Origin: Corynebacterium sp.
GTDB lineage: Bacteria; Actinomycetota; Actinomycetes; Mycobacteriales; Mycobacteriaceae
Length of the DNA stretch: 50,364 nucleotides
Direction: 5' to 3'
Assembly: GCF_030152825.1 (NCBI RefSeq)
Contig: NZ_JASLIP010000011.1
Span: 1 to 50,364 of the forward strand
In this document: positions 16,300-24,213 of the stretch, piece after piece
How the letters are laid out: the number at the start of each line of letters is the position of its first letter
Position numbering within the stretch: the first letter of the stretch is position 1
Made by a program: the position numbers and the translations under genes
The notes under the pieces: generated by a model
What the model was told of the DNA's origin: nothing
What the model saw: the letters and a program-made list of their open reading frames with translations, nothing else
Databases searched by the model: none

Positions 16300-17094
16300 C
16301 TACTGCTTCGCGTCGGCGATGGACTTCGCCTCCAGCGAGCCCTCGGCCAGCCCCTCGGCGTGGAAGATGATCCATTCGGCCATCGCCTCCGAGCCACCCT
16401 TCGCAAAGGCCTCCGCCTTCGCGCGGTACTCGTCGCGGTGGCGGTTCCACCAGACCTCCGGCACACCCAGCCCGCGCGGATCCAGGCCGCCGGTGATGGT
16501 CGCCAGCCGGGAGCAAGCGCGGGCGGTGACCCCGTTGGCGTCGGCGAAAGGCTCCAGGGTGAGCAGCTCGCCGTGGATGATGGCGGACAGCACCACGGAG
16601 TTGACCTTCGTTCCCCCGGCGATGAGGGAACCGAGCAGCTGCAGGCGGCCATCGGTGGCGCGCTTGGGGCGGCCCGGCACGAGAAACTCGGCGTTGTGGG
16701 CGGCCTTCGCGCGGAAGTTCTCATCCGACATCTGCGGCGAGGCCACCCCGTTGATCTTCGCGATCACCTGCAGCGGGGCGCGCTGCCAGGTGGTGCGGGT
16801 CTCCGCGATGCCATCCGGGGCCAGCAACTCCGCGGCACGCAGGGAACCGGCCAGGATCGGGTCCTCCACCTGGCCGTCCTCGGGCAGCCGCGGGGTGCCG
16901 CCGTCCAGCTGGGCGGAGGCGCGGGCCCCGCGCAGCACGGACTCGGAGCCGGTGACGTCCCAGCCTCGCAGGTTGGCGGGGTGGCGGTGCGCGCGGGCGA
17001 TGAAATCGGAGGCCCGTTCGACGGCCTCGGGCACCCCGGGCAGCTCCGCGAGCGGGGCGAGGGGATCGGTAGTGAAACGACCTTGTGCAGACAT
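16300..17094 (-). CDS. Fic-like protein with degenerate active site
   Basis: Protein of 264 residues with Fic-family layout. The usual active-site motif H-P-F-x-D-G-N-G-R-x-x-R appears at residues 181-192 as EPFADANGVTAR: the catalytic His is Glu, one Gly is Ala, and the first Arg is Val, while Phe, Asp, Asn-Gly and the last Arg remain. The upstream conserved HGEL (174-177) is also present. AMP transfer by the normal Fic mechanism is therefore unlikely; it may bind nucleotide or act as a scaffold. Start ATG 17094 is supported by a TATTGT hexamer 7 bases upstream; GTG codons at 17100 and 17103 are alternatives. Confidence 0.75.
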   Translation of the reverse strand: MSAQGRFTTDPLAPLAELPGVPEAVERASDFIARAHRHPANLRGWDVTGSESVLRGARASAQLDGGTPRLPEDGQVEDPILAGSLRAAELLAPDGIAETRTTWQRAPLQVIAKINGVASPQMSDENFRAKAAHNAEFLVPGRPKRATDGRLQLLGSLIAGGTKVNSVVLSAIIHGELLTLEPFADANGVTARACSRLATITGGLDPRGLGVPEVWWNRHRDEYRAKAEAFAKGGSEAMAEWIIFHAEGLAEGSLEAKSIADAKQ

Positions 17095-17101
17095 GGCCAC
17101 C

Positions 17102-17107
17102 ACAATA
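17102..17107 (-). promoter_or_regulatory. -10 hexamer TATTGT for leaderless Fic-like gene
   Basis: On the minus strand TATTGT is followed by 7 bases and the ATG at 17094; no Shine-Dalgarno sequence is present. Confidence 0.5.
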
Positions 17108-17205
17108 ATTCACCCCACCGCCCCACGCTCACCAATGGTCTGGCAAAATGGTGTGCAGTAATTTCTGCGCAGAATATTGACCATTAATTGTCAGGAGTAT
17201 CGATC

Positions 17206-17724
17206 ATGAGCAATAAGAGCGAAGGCCTATTCACCGATAGCGATAGCTTTAACCCTCATGTCAACGCTATCCCGCTGTCCGACGTGGACACCCGCCCGAA
17301 GGGTCAGGGCAGCATCGGCGACCTGGTGAAGGACGCCACCGCACAGGCCTCCTCCCTCATCCGCTCCGAGGTTGAGCTCGCGAAGACCGAGATCGCACAG
17401 TCCGGCAAGAAGGTCGGCCTGGGCGTGGGCCTGTTCGCCGCCGCCGGCGTGATCATCGCCTACTCCTCCTTCTTCCTCTTCCTCGCCCTGGCATGGCTGC
17501 TGGATCACTTCATGCCGCGCTCCCTGGCCTTCCTCGTGGTCTTCCTGATCATGGCTGTGCTCACCGGCATCCTGGCGCTGGTCGGCGTGAAGCAGCTCAA
17601 GGGCGCGAAGAAGCCAGAGCACACGATCAACTCCCTGGGCGAGCTCAAGCAGCTGACCCCGGATAAGGAGCGCTACACCGAGGGCAACTCCGTGGCCACC
17701 AAGGAGCCGGGCCTGTTCACCTAG
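17206..17724 (+). CDS. Holin-X/DUF1469-type small membrane protein
   Basis: Membrane protein of 172 residues. A soluble N-terminus with an amphipathic helix (DLVKDATAQASSLIRSEVELAKTEI, residues about 40-64) leads into two hydrophobic helices (about 68-95 and 103-125) and a polar tail. This is the actinobacterial putative holin-X family (PF07332), found at the same position in M. tuberculosis upstream of ephE (recalled). Despite the family name there is no phage here; its role is unknown. ATG 17206 has AGGAG 8 bases upstream and is preferred to the earlier in-frame GTG. The epoxide hydrolase-like gene follows 21 bp later, probably in the same operon. Confidence 0.82.
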   Translation: MSNKSEGLFTDSDSFNPHVNAIPLSDVDTRPKGQGSIGDLVKDATAQASSLIRSEVELAKTEIAQSGKKVGLGVGLFAAAGVIIAYSSFFLFLALAWLLDHFMPRSLAFLVVFLIMAVLTGILALVGVKQLKGAKKPEHTINSLGELKQLTPDKERYTEGNSVATKEPGLFT

Positions 17725-17745
17725 GCCCCACACACGTAGCTTCCC

Positions 17746-18681
17746 GTGAGCACTCCCTCCCCGCACACCCCGCAGCACACGTTCGTGCATTCGCGGGGTG
17801 TGCGTTTGCATGTGCTGCTCCAGGGGCCGGTCAAGCCCAAGGGCTCAAACGAGCGGAACCCGCTGGTGCTGTTCATCCACGGCTTCGGCGGCGGCTACTT
17901 CGACTTCGAACCACTCTTCGCCCAGCTGGAGGGCGCCCCGCTGCGGCTGGCTGCGGTGGACCTTCGGGGTTACGGCCGCTCGGATAAGACGCCCCGTGGC
18001 TACGACCTGACCACCGCCGCATCCGACATGGCCGGCGTCATCCGCCGCCTGGGGTACAGCAGCGCGCACGTGGTGGGCCACGACTACGGCGGGCTCGTCG
18101 CCTGGACGATGGCCGCCCACGAGCCAGAGCGCATCGACCGGCTGGTTACGCTCTCTTCTGCCCACCCCACCGAGCAGGCGAAGTTCCTGTTCTCCCGCCC
18201 GCTGCAACGCTGGCGGCACACGCGAGGCACCCTGTTTGCACAGCTCCCCCGCCTCCCGGAACGCTCCCTGACCAAGGACGGCGCCGCCTCGGCCGAGAAG
18301 ATCTTCCGCACCGGCGTGGCACCGGGCTTCCGCGACACCCCCATCTACCGGGAGTTCGTCATCAAGCGTCGCGAGGCGATGCAGGTGGATAAGGTCGCCC
18401 ACCTGGCCAGCGAATACCGCCGCTGGGCTTTCCGCTCCCGGTTCCGTCCAGAGGGTCGGATCTTCGACCGCACAATCCCGCACCGCATCGAGGCCCCGGT
18501 GTTGGCGATCGACGGGTCGATGGACCCAAACTACTCCCCCGAGCTCGCAGCCCGCTCACTGGAGCGCGGCGCGGCAGGCTCCCGGGCGGAACTGCTCTAC
18601 GGGGTCGGTCACTACCCGCACATCGAGGATCCCGTCACCGTCGCAGAGCTGCTCCGCGCCGAGCTGCTCACCACCGACTAA
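17746..18681 (+). CDS. Alpha/beta-hydrolase, epoxide hydrolase-like (EphE family)
   Basis: Soluble alpha/beta-hydrolase of 311 residues. Oxyanion motif HGFGG starts at residue 45; the nucleophile elbow VGHDYGG places Asp at 113, which is the residue used by epoxide hydrolases and haloalkane dehalogenases rather than Ser. The acid is probably in IDGSMDPNY and the base is H289 in GVGHYPH. The substrate cannot be read from sequence. Same place as ephE (Rv3670) next to marP in M. tuberculosis (recalled). Start GTG 17746 has no good ribosome-binding site; translation may be coupled to the gene before. Confidence 0.85.
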   Translation: MSTPSPHTPQHTFVHSRGVRLHVLLQGPVKPKGSNERNPLVLFIHGFGGGYFDFEPLFAQLEGAPLRLAAVDLRGYGRSDKTPRGYDLTTAASDMAGVIRRLGYSSAHVVGHDYGGLVAWTMAAHEPERIDRLVTLSSAHPTEQAKFLFSRPLQRWRHTRGTLFAQLPRLPERSLTKDGAASAEKIFRTGVAPGFRDTPIYREFVIKRREAMQVDKVAHLASEYRRWAFRSRFRPEGRIFDRTIPHRIEAPVLAIDGSMDPNYSPELAARSLERGAAGSRAELLYGVGHYPHIEDPVTVAELLRAELLTTD

Positions 18682-18715
18682 CCGCGCGGCTCAGCAACGC
18701 TTAAGCAACTACTCC

Positions 18716-19909
18716 CTAGTCAGCCACGCAGCTGCGCGTATCCACCGGCGAGCTCCACCGGGCGGTATCCCCCACGCGCTCCAGCACTTCCTTCTTCGTC
18801 AGCGCATAGCCGGTGTCCGCCTCATTCGAGTCCGCGCCGAAGATCAGCCCCAGCACCTCCCCATTCGGGGCGACCAGAGGCCCGCCGGAGTTGCCCTGCA
18901 CGATCTTGCCGCGCAGCGAGTACGCCTCGCGCTCGACCCGCTGGTCGGCATAGATATTCGGTCCCGCGATCCGCATCTGCTCACGCACGCGAACCGGGGC
19001 CGCCTTGAAGGGACCCCCCAGCGGGTAGCCCAGCGCGATGGCGTCGTCCCCGGACACGGCGGGCCTATCCGCCCAGCGCAACGGCTGCAGCTGCAGCTCC
19101 CCGGTGGCTCGCAGCAGCGCGATATCGTGCTCCGAATCGTAGAAGACCACATCCGTGTCCACCGGACCGTTGACCGTGGACAGGGTGACCTTGTTCGTCC
19201 CCGCGACGACGTGCGCGTTCGTCATCACCACTCCCGGTTCGACGACGAATCCGGTGCCTTGCTGCATCCGGCTGCACTGCTCCGCGATGCCCTCGACCTT
19301 GACGATGGACGGCCCGATGGCAGCGACGTCCGGAAGGTCCTGCAGCGCGGGGTCCGGCGGCTGGACCTCACGCTTCGTGACGGAGGCGAAGGGGTCGGTG
19401 ACCGCGGGGATCTCGCTGCGGTTGATCAGGGCGTTGATGCGAGCGGGCAGGGTACGCATCCAGTTGGGAGCGATCTCGCCGATGGTGGCGATGATGCGGG
19501 AGTCCTGCGCCTCCCGGGCGATGCGGGAGTCCTGGCTGCTGACCACGGGCACCGCGATCATCCACATCACCACCATGGCGGTGACGACGGCCACCAGGGA
19601 CCCCACGGCGGAATCAGCCTGGTAGAGCCGGCGCGTGCGGATGTTGTCGCGGATTCGCTGCCCGATGCCGGACCCCAGGAGGTAGCCGATCACCACGCAG
19701 CCCGCGAGAGTAAGCAGCGCGATGACCAGTCGGGAGCCTTCCGTGCCCTCGTCCTGGATAAGCCGGACAACCGGCCCCACGGCTTGCAGCCCCAGATAGC
19801 CACCGATCAGCACGCCCGCCAGGCTCAGCAGCGCGGCCACCCCGCCTTGCCGCAGCCCGGAGAAGAAGGCGGCGAGGGCGCAGATCACGAACGCGATATC
19901 AACGATCAT
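18716..19909 (-). CDS. marP: Membrane-anchored periplasmic serine protease MarP
   Basis: Chymotrypsin-fold protease of 397 residues. An N-terminal CvpA-like region with about four membrane helices (residues 1-125) is followed by a linker and the protease domain. Catalytic residues are H233 (TNAHVV), D262 (EHDIALL) and S341 (GNSGGPL), within two residues of the positions known for M. tuberculosis MarP. C212 and C394 correspond to the disulfide that controls that enzyme's activity. MarP is needed there for acid and oxidative stress survival and cell-wall hydrolase processing. Last gene of the operon nth - thioredoxin-like - Nudix - marP, 11 bp after the Nudix stop. Confidence 0.95.
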   Translation of the reverse strand: MIVDIAFVICALAAFFSGLRQGGVAALLSLAGVLIGGYLGLQAVGPVVRLIQDEGTEGSRLVIALLTLAGCVVIGYLLGSGIGQRIRDNIRTRRLYQADSAVGSLVAVVTAMVVMWMIAVPVVSSQDSRIAREAQDSRIIATIGEIAPNWMRTLPARINALINRSEIPAVTDPFASVTKREVQPPDPALQDLPDVAAIGPSIVKVEGIAEQCSRMQQGTGFVVEPGVVMTNAHVVAGTNKVTLSTVNGPVDTDVVFYDSEHDIALLRATGELQLQPLRWADRPAVSGDDAIALGYPLGGPFKAAPVRVREQMRIAGPNIYADQRVEREAYSLRGKIVQGNSGGPLVAPNGEVLGLIFGADSNEADTGYALTKKEVLERVGDTARWSSPVDTRSCVAD

Positions 19910-19920
19910 GGGTGGGGTTT

Positions 19921-20733
19921 CTACTCTCCTGTTTCCTTCTTACGCTCGGCAGCGAAGTGGGCGCGCAGGGCGCGAGATTCGCCGTTACGGGATTGTTCCA
20001 GGGTACGAAACAGATCGAATTGGGTCTCCTCGTCCCAATCCTCGTGCCAGCCCGCGAGGCGCAGCAGGGCGTCGAGGACCCCGGCGGTGAAGCCCCACAG
20101 CACCATGCCGGAAACGTCGAAGGCAGGCCCCGACCAGCCGGCGAACCCCAGCTTGAAGCGGTAATCCGGGTGGACTAGCTCGCGGACGGCCACGGGCTGC
20201 ACCCAGTCGTTTTCCACGGTGGCGGGGTGGACGGGCGAGAACTCCCGCCAGTAGGCGATCACCGGCACGACCGCGAAGTTCGTGCGGTCGATGTACACCG
20301 GGTCCATCACGGCCACGGGTTCCACGCCCTCGGGGTTGAGGCCGGTTTCCTCGACGGCCTCGCGGACGGCGGTGTCGATCGGGGTGGCGTCCTGCGATTC
20401 CCAAGCGCCGCCGGGGAAGGCCATCTGCCCGGAGTGGTTGCGCATGTCCACCCCGCGGTGGGTCAGGACGACGGTGGCGTCCTCCGGGAAGGGGTGGATC
20501 GCGGTAGGACGGTAGTCGGGGTCCCCGCCGAGCAGGATCAGCACGGCGGAGTAGCGCGGCGGCACGCCGTCCTCGTTGGCCTCCGGGACGTGGCGCGCGG
20601 GGTCGTTGAGCGCCTCGTGCACGCTGCCGCTGCGCGCGGCGGTGGCCAGCCTGGTGAGCCATTCGGGCAGGTCAGCGGCGAGTGACGGTTGGGTGGCGAT
20701 GGCGGCACGCCAGTCTTCGAAGGGATAGGGCAT
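19921..20733 (-). CDS. Nudix hydrolase, CoA pyrophosphatase-like
   Basis: Nudix enzyme of 270 residues, longer than the family core by an N-terminal segment of about 60 residues. It has the CoA-type signature HSGQMAFPGG directly before the Nudix box (residues 109-132, ending REAVEETGL). In the box the usual upstream acidic residue is Asp or Glu in WESQD. Likely cuts CoA or a related nucleotide diphosphate. Starts 4 bp after the thioredoxin-like gene; no Shine-Dalgarno sequence is obvious, so it is probably translationally coupled. Ortholog position of Rv3672c (recalled). Confidence 0.88.
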   Translation of the reverse strand: MPYPFEDWRAAIATQPSLAADLPEWLTRLATAARSGSVHEALNDPARHVPEANEDGVPPRYSAVLILLGGDPDYRPTAIHPFPEDATVVLTHRGVDMRNHSGQMAFPGGAWESQDATPIDTAVREAVEETGLNPEGVEPVAVMDPVYIDRTNFAVVPVIAYWREFSPVHPATVENDWVQPVAVRELVHPDYRFKLGFAGWSGPAFDVSGMVLWGFTAGVLDALLRLAGWHEDWDEETQFDLFRTLEQSRNGESRALRAHFAAERKKETGE

Positions 20734-20737
20734 GGTG

Positions 20738-21607
20738 TTAATTCTGCCCGCTCAGGGCGGCGTTCACAGCGGCTTCGAGTTCCTCGTAGTCACGGAAGAC
20801 TTGGGGGTACATCTGCGCGCGGGTGCCGTCCGCGCGGTAAACCACCGTGATGGGGACGACCTTCGGCAGGCTGGTTGCGGTGTCGAAGCGGTGGGAACGG
20901 TCGGCGTAGACGGGCATGGTCGTGACGTTCAGCTCGTCCAGGAAGTCCGCCCCGGCCTGGGACTTCTTGTCCAGGTGGATGCCGGCAACGTTCCACTCCG
21001 GGTGTTCCTTGGCGAGCTTGTCGAAGTGGGGGAGCTCGCGGCGGCAGGGCTCGCACCACCAGGCCCAGACGTTGATGATCGTGGGCTTGCCAGCCAGGGC
21101 CGCGCCGAGGTCGGCGGTCTCGTTTTTGCCGCTAGTCAGGCAGGGCAACTCGATGCCGGTGAGTTCCGCGTCCGGGACAGGCTGCGCTCCGGCTTCCGGG
21201 GCGGGGCAGCGGCGGGGGTTCTTGATGCTGACGGGCTGCTCGGGGCCGGGGTCCGCATCGCCGTCCGCGCCGCGGTCTGACTCGCCTGGAGCGCCGGGCG
21301 CCGAGCCGGCGCCACCGACCATGCCCGGTTCGGCTTGCTGCTGTTGCAGGGAGTGAGCGCCGGGCTGATCATCACCGCCGCTCATCACGCCCGCGACCAG
21401 CGGGATGGCCGCGACAAGCAGGCCGATGATGATGGCGAAGACAAGCAGGAAGACGCGAGGGCGCGGCGCACCTGCACCGTCCCCGGAACCGCGGGCGACG
21501 TCGACGTCCTCGCGAGTCGCGGTGGGTTCGTCGGAACCGCCGCCGGGCGCAGCGTCGTGGTCTGGCCCAGCGCCGTTGGGATGGGAGCCGGAAGGGGTTG
21601 TGGCCAT
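20738..21607 (-). CDS. TlpA/ResA-like membrane-anchored thioredoxin
   Basis: Extracytoplasmic thiol-disulfide oxidoreductase of 289 residues. A disordered cytoplasmic N-terminus (about 50 residues, Gly/Asp/Pro rich) is followed by one membrane helix (VFLLVFAIIIGLLVAAIPLV, 52-71), another low-complexity linker, and a thioredoxin domain with the active site WCEPC (C185, C188). Two more cysteines (134, 156) lie before the domain. Given the operon with marP, whose activity depends on a disulfide, a role in extracytoplasmic redox control is a reasonable inference. 4-bp spacings on both sides indicate one transcript with nth and the Nudix gene. Confidence 0.88.
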   Translation of the reverse strand: MATTPSGSHPNGAGPDHDAAPGGGSDEPTATREDVDVARGSGDGAGAPRPRVFLLVFAIIIGLLVAAIPLVAGVMSGGDDQPGAHSLQQQQAEPGMVGGAGSAPGAPGESDRGADGDADPGPEQPVSIKNPRRCPAPEAGAQPVPDAELTGIELPCLTSGKNETADLGAALAGKPTIINVWAWWCEPCRRELPHFDKLAKEHPEWNVAGIHLDKKSQAGADFLDELNVTTMPVYADRSHRFDTATSLPKVVPITVVYRADGTRAQMYPQVFRDYEELEAAVNAALSGQN

Positions 21608-21611
21608 GGCG

Positions 21612-22409
21612 TTAGTCCTCTCCGAATCCGGCCAGGGCGAGCAGGTGTTCGCGGTCTGGCGAGGTGATGCGGGTCATCGCTTCCTCCGGGTCAGGGGTGC
21701 CCGCAAGCCCGAAGCTGGGGCACTGCCAGGCCAGGAAGCAGGCGCCACAGGCCGGCTTGCGGGAGTGGCAGACGCGACGGCCGTGAAAGATGACCCGGTG
21801 GCTGAACATGGTCCACTCCTTGGGCTCGATGAGCTCCATGAGTTCCCGCTCCACCTTGACCGGGTCCTCCTGCTCGGTGAGCTTCCAGCGGCGCACGAGG
21901 CGACCCAGGTGGGTGTCCACGGTGATGCCAGGCACACCAAAAGCATTGCCGAGCACAACATTCGCGGTCTTGCGCCCCACCCCCGGCAGGGCGACGAGCT
22001 CCTCGAGGGTGCGGGGAACCTCACCGCCGTGCTTCTCGGCGATGGCGGTGCCGAGCCCGATGAGGGAACGGGTCTTGGCCTGGTAAAAACCGGTGGGCCG
22101 GATAACCTCGGCGAGCTCCTCCGGGTCCGCGGCCGCGTAATCGGCAGCGGTGGGATATAACGAAAATAGGACCGGCGTCACACTATTGACCCGCACATCG
22201 GTAGACTGTGCAGATAGGACTGTTGCTACGAGAAGCTCCAGTGGCGTCGAAAAGTCGAGCTCCGCATGAGCATCGGGATAGCCGACCGCGAGAGTGCGGT
22301 TGAGTTTCCTCGTTCGGCGCTTGAGCGCCAGCGGGGTTTCCACATGCGAAGGATCTGCGGCGCGATGGCTGCCAGGTTTCGGCAAGCGAGGCGCTGAGGT
22401 TTTCGGCAT
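21612..22409 (-). CDS. nth: Endonuclease III
   Basis: Base-excision repair glycosylase/AP lyase acting on oxidised pyrimidines; 265 residues. The helix-hairpin-helix LPGVGRKTA carries the catalytic K147, the catalytic aspartate is D165 (TVDTHLGR), and the [4Fe-4S] cysteines C214, C221, C224, C230 have the exact C-x6-C-x2-C-x5-C spacing. About 25 extra residues precede the domain. Start ATG 22409 rather than the upstream ATG 22481, because a TACAGT hexamer sits 7 bases before it and the longer form would overlap glxR. First gene of the four-gene operon ending with marP. Confidence 0.97.
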   Translation of the reverse strand: MPKTSAPRLPKPGSHRAADPSHVETPLALKRRTRKLNRTLAVGYPDAHAELDFSTPLELLVATVLSAQSTDVRVNSVTPVLFSLYPTAADYAAADPEELAEVIRPTGFYQAKTRSLIGLGTAIAEKHGGEVPRTLEELVALPGVGRKTANVVLGNAFGVPGITVDTHLGRLVRRWKLTEQEDPVKVERELMELIEPKEWTMFSHRVIFHGRRVCHSRKPACGACFLAWQCPSFGLAGTPDPEEAMTRITSPDREHLLALAGFGED

Positions 22410-22416
22410 GGCTACT

Positions 22417-22422
22417 ACTGTA
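22417..22422 (-). promoter_or_regulatory. -10 hexamer TACAGT for leaderless nth operon
   Basis: Minus strand: TACAGT, 7 bases, ATG 22409. It is back to back with the likely glxR -10 (TAGTGT, 22421-22426, plus strand), so the two divergent promoters overlap. Confidence 0.55.
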
Positions 22423-22467
22423 GTGTGAGTCCGGTTAAACGTCGTCAAGTGGGAGTGTAAGGAACAG

Positions 22468-23151
22468 ATGGCAGAGAACACCGAGATTCTGTCCCGCGCT
22501 GGAATCTTTCAAGGGGTAGACCCCGAGGCCGTGCAGGCTCTGGTTGAGCAGCTGGAGACCGTCGACTTCCCGCGCGGAACCACGATCTTCGAGGAGGGCG
22601 AGCAGGGCGACACCCTGTATATCATCACCTCCGGCAAGGTGAAGCTGGCGCGCCACTCCGCAGACGGCCGCGAGAACCTGCTGACCGTCATGGGGCCTTC
22701 GGACATGTTCGGTGAACTCTCGATCTTCGACCCGGGCCCGCGCACCTCCTCGGCAGTGTGCGTCACCAAGGTCTCCGCTGGCGTGATGACCTCCCAGATG
22801 CTGCACGATTGGATCGCCGAGCACCCGGGCATTACGGAGCAGCTGCTGCGCGTGCTGGCTCGCCGCCTACGCCGGACGAATAACAGCCTGGCCGACATGA
22901 TCTTCACGGACGTTCCGGGCCGCGTGGCCAAGTCGCTGCTGCAGCTGGCCAACCGCTTCGGTATCCAGGAAAACGGCATGCTGCGCGTGCACCACGACCT
23001 GACCCAGGAAGAGATCGCCCAGCTGGTGGGCGCTTCCCGCGAGACCGTAAACAAGGCGCTGGCAGAGTTCGCCCAGCGTGGCTGGATCCGCCTGGAGGGC
23101 AAGTCGGTGCTCATCGCGGACACCGAGCGCCTCGCACGTCGCGCGCGCTAA
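22468..23151 (+). CDS. glxR: cAMP-responsive global regulator GlxR (CRP family)
   Basis: CRP/FNR-type transcription factor of 227 residues, the main cAMP receptor of corynebacteria. The cyclic-nucleotide domain has the phosphate-binding cassette GELSIFDPGPRTSSAV (82-97) with E83, R92 and the TSS run; the winged HTH LTQEEIAQLVGASRETVNKAL covers about 178-198. All residues expected for cAMP binding are present. The start has AAGGA 5 bases before ATG, so unlike its neighbour nth this gene has a leader of roughly 35 bases. In C. glutamicum GlxR controls over a hundred genes. Its ligand is presumably made by CyaB at the left end of the window. Confidence 0.97.
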   Translation: MAENTEILSRAGIFQGVDPEAVQALVEQLETVDFPRGTTIFEEGEQGDTLYIITSGKVKLARHSADGRENLLTVMGPSDMFGELSIFDPGPRTSSAVCVTKVSAGVMTSQMLHDWIAEHPGITEQLLRVLARRLRRTNNSLADMIFTDVPGRVAKSLLQLANRFGIQENGMLRVHHDLTQEEIAQLVGASRETVNKALAEFAQRGWIRLEGKSVLIADTERLARRAR

Positions 23152-23238
23152 TCCCCCGGCGCTCACAACGAGGTCTGCGCCCCGTGTTGAAGCACAACGG
23201 AGCCAGCCCCGCGCACCGGATCGGCGCGAACCGGAATA

Positions 23239-23265
23239 TAAAAAAGACCAGCCTCTCGGCTGGTC
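23239..23265 (-). terminator. Intrinsic terminator for the metallo-hydrolase operon
   Basis: Hairpin GACCAGCC-(4)-GGCTGGTC at 23246-23265; on the minus strand it is followed by six T. It lies past the metallo-hydrolase stop. Confidence 0.85.
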
Positions 23266-23276
23266 ACCCCACTTGA

Positions 23277-23317
23277 ATGCCTAGCGAGTTTCCCACTCGC
23301 TAGGCATTATCGCTTTT
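23277..23317 (+). terminator. Probable terminator of glxR
   Basis: Perfect 12-bp hairpin ATGCCTAGCGAG/CTCGCTAGGCAT (23277-23288, 23296-23307), then TATCGCTTTT on the plus strand. Together with the neighbouring hairpin it insulates the convergent glxR and metallo-hydrolase genes. Confidence 0.7.
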
Positions 23318-24179
23318 ACTGCTGCTTCTTCAGGTACTCGATCGTCACGCGGGTGGACTGTGCGGCGGCATCGCGCAGCACCGGATCCACGTCCGTGTAG
23401 ATCTCGTCGACAACATCCATGACGTCGGCGTCCTCACCGAGCTTGGCCAGTGCCTCGCGGACCTGCTCGAGGCGGTGTTGACGGCGCTCGATGTAGCGCT
23501 CGGCGAGCTCGCTGGTGTCCTCGCGGTCCGGACCGTGGCCCGGCAGCAGCGGTACGCCAGCGCCGCGGCGCTTCAGCTCCTTGAGGGACTCGATGTAGAG
23601 GCCGAGGTCGCCGTCGGTCTCGGAAATCATGGTGGTGTGGCGGCCGGCGATCGTATCGCCGGTGATGATCGCCTCCACGTCCGAATCATCGGATCCACCC
23701 TTGGAGTGGATGAGGAAGCACACGGAGTCGGAGGTGTGCCCCGGGGTGTGCAGGACCTCGATCGTCGGGGTGAGCCCCTCGATGCGGATGATCTCGCCAT
23801 CCTTCACCGGCTCGGCGGCGATGCAGTTGTGCTCGTCGAAGGCGCGAACCGGAGCGCCGGAGAGCTGACGGAAGCGCTGGGCACCGTTGGAGTGGTCGTT
23901 ATGACGGTGCGTGAGGAGCACGAGGCCGATAGTGGCCTGCGGGCCATCCTCGCCGCTGGTTCCTGCGCCGATGCTCTCCCCCACGGCCTTGCTGTGCAGG
24001 ACGTTGAGGTGTCCCTCGTCCTGCGGGCCCGGATCGATAACGACCGAGACCGGGTCACCCGGACCGCGAACTACCCAAGAGTTCGTGCCTTCGAGCGCTG
24101 CATAGCTGGGGTTTGGCGCCAACACCACACCGACGTTCTCGGTGACCGGGCGAAGCTGACTGTACGCGGGATGTTGCAT
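23316..24179 (-). CDS. Metallo-beta-lactamase-fold hydrolase (Rv3677c family)
   Basis: Cytoplasmic MBL-fold hydrolase of 287 residues. Metal ligands: THRHNDHSNGA (H91, H93, D95, H96), HTPGHTSDS, TGDTIAG, and LPGHGP. After the fold comes an arginine- and glutamate-rich helical tail (RYIERRQHRLEQVREAL) as in glyoxalase II/LACTB2-like proteins. The substrate is unknown. Start ATG 24179 is chosen because TAGAAT lies 7 bases upstream; the longer frame adds 39 residues without family character. Downstream of ridA by 34 bp; it may be transcribed both with ridA and from its own promoter. Confidence 0.85.
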   Translation of the reverse strand: MQHPAYSQLRPVTENVGVVLAPNPSYAALEGTNSWVVRGPGDPVSVVIDPGPQDEGHLNVLHSKAVGESIGAGTSGEDGPQATIGLVLLTHRHNDHSNGAQRFRQLSGAPVRAFDEHNCIAAEPVKDGEIIRIEGLTPTIEVLHTPGHTSDSVCFLIHSKGGSDDSDVEAIITGDTIAGRHTTMISETDGDLGLYIESLKELKRRGAGVPLLPGHGPDREDTSELAERYIERRQHRLEQVREALAKLGEDADVMDVVDEIYTDVDPVLRDAAAQSTRVTIEYLKKQQ

Positions 24180-24186
24180 AACTCTA

Positions 24187-24192
24187 ATTCTA
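24187..24192 (-). promoter_or_regulatory. -10 hexamer TAGAAT for leaderless metallo-hydrolase gene
   Basis: Minus strand: TAGAAT, 7 bases (TAGAGTT), ATG 24179. Located in the 34-bp gap after ridA, giving an internal promoter in the operon. Confidence 0.55.
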
Positions 24193-24213
24193 CGAAAACT
24201 CGCGACTAAAGGC

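Noticed and set aside
17206..17724. Phage holin as a sign of a prophage
   Set aside because: The family name is misleading; there are no other phage genes, composition is normal and the position is conserved in actinobacteria.
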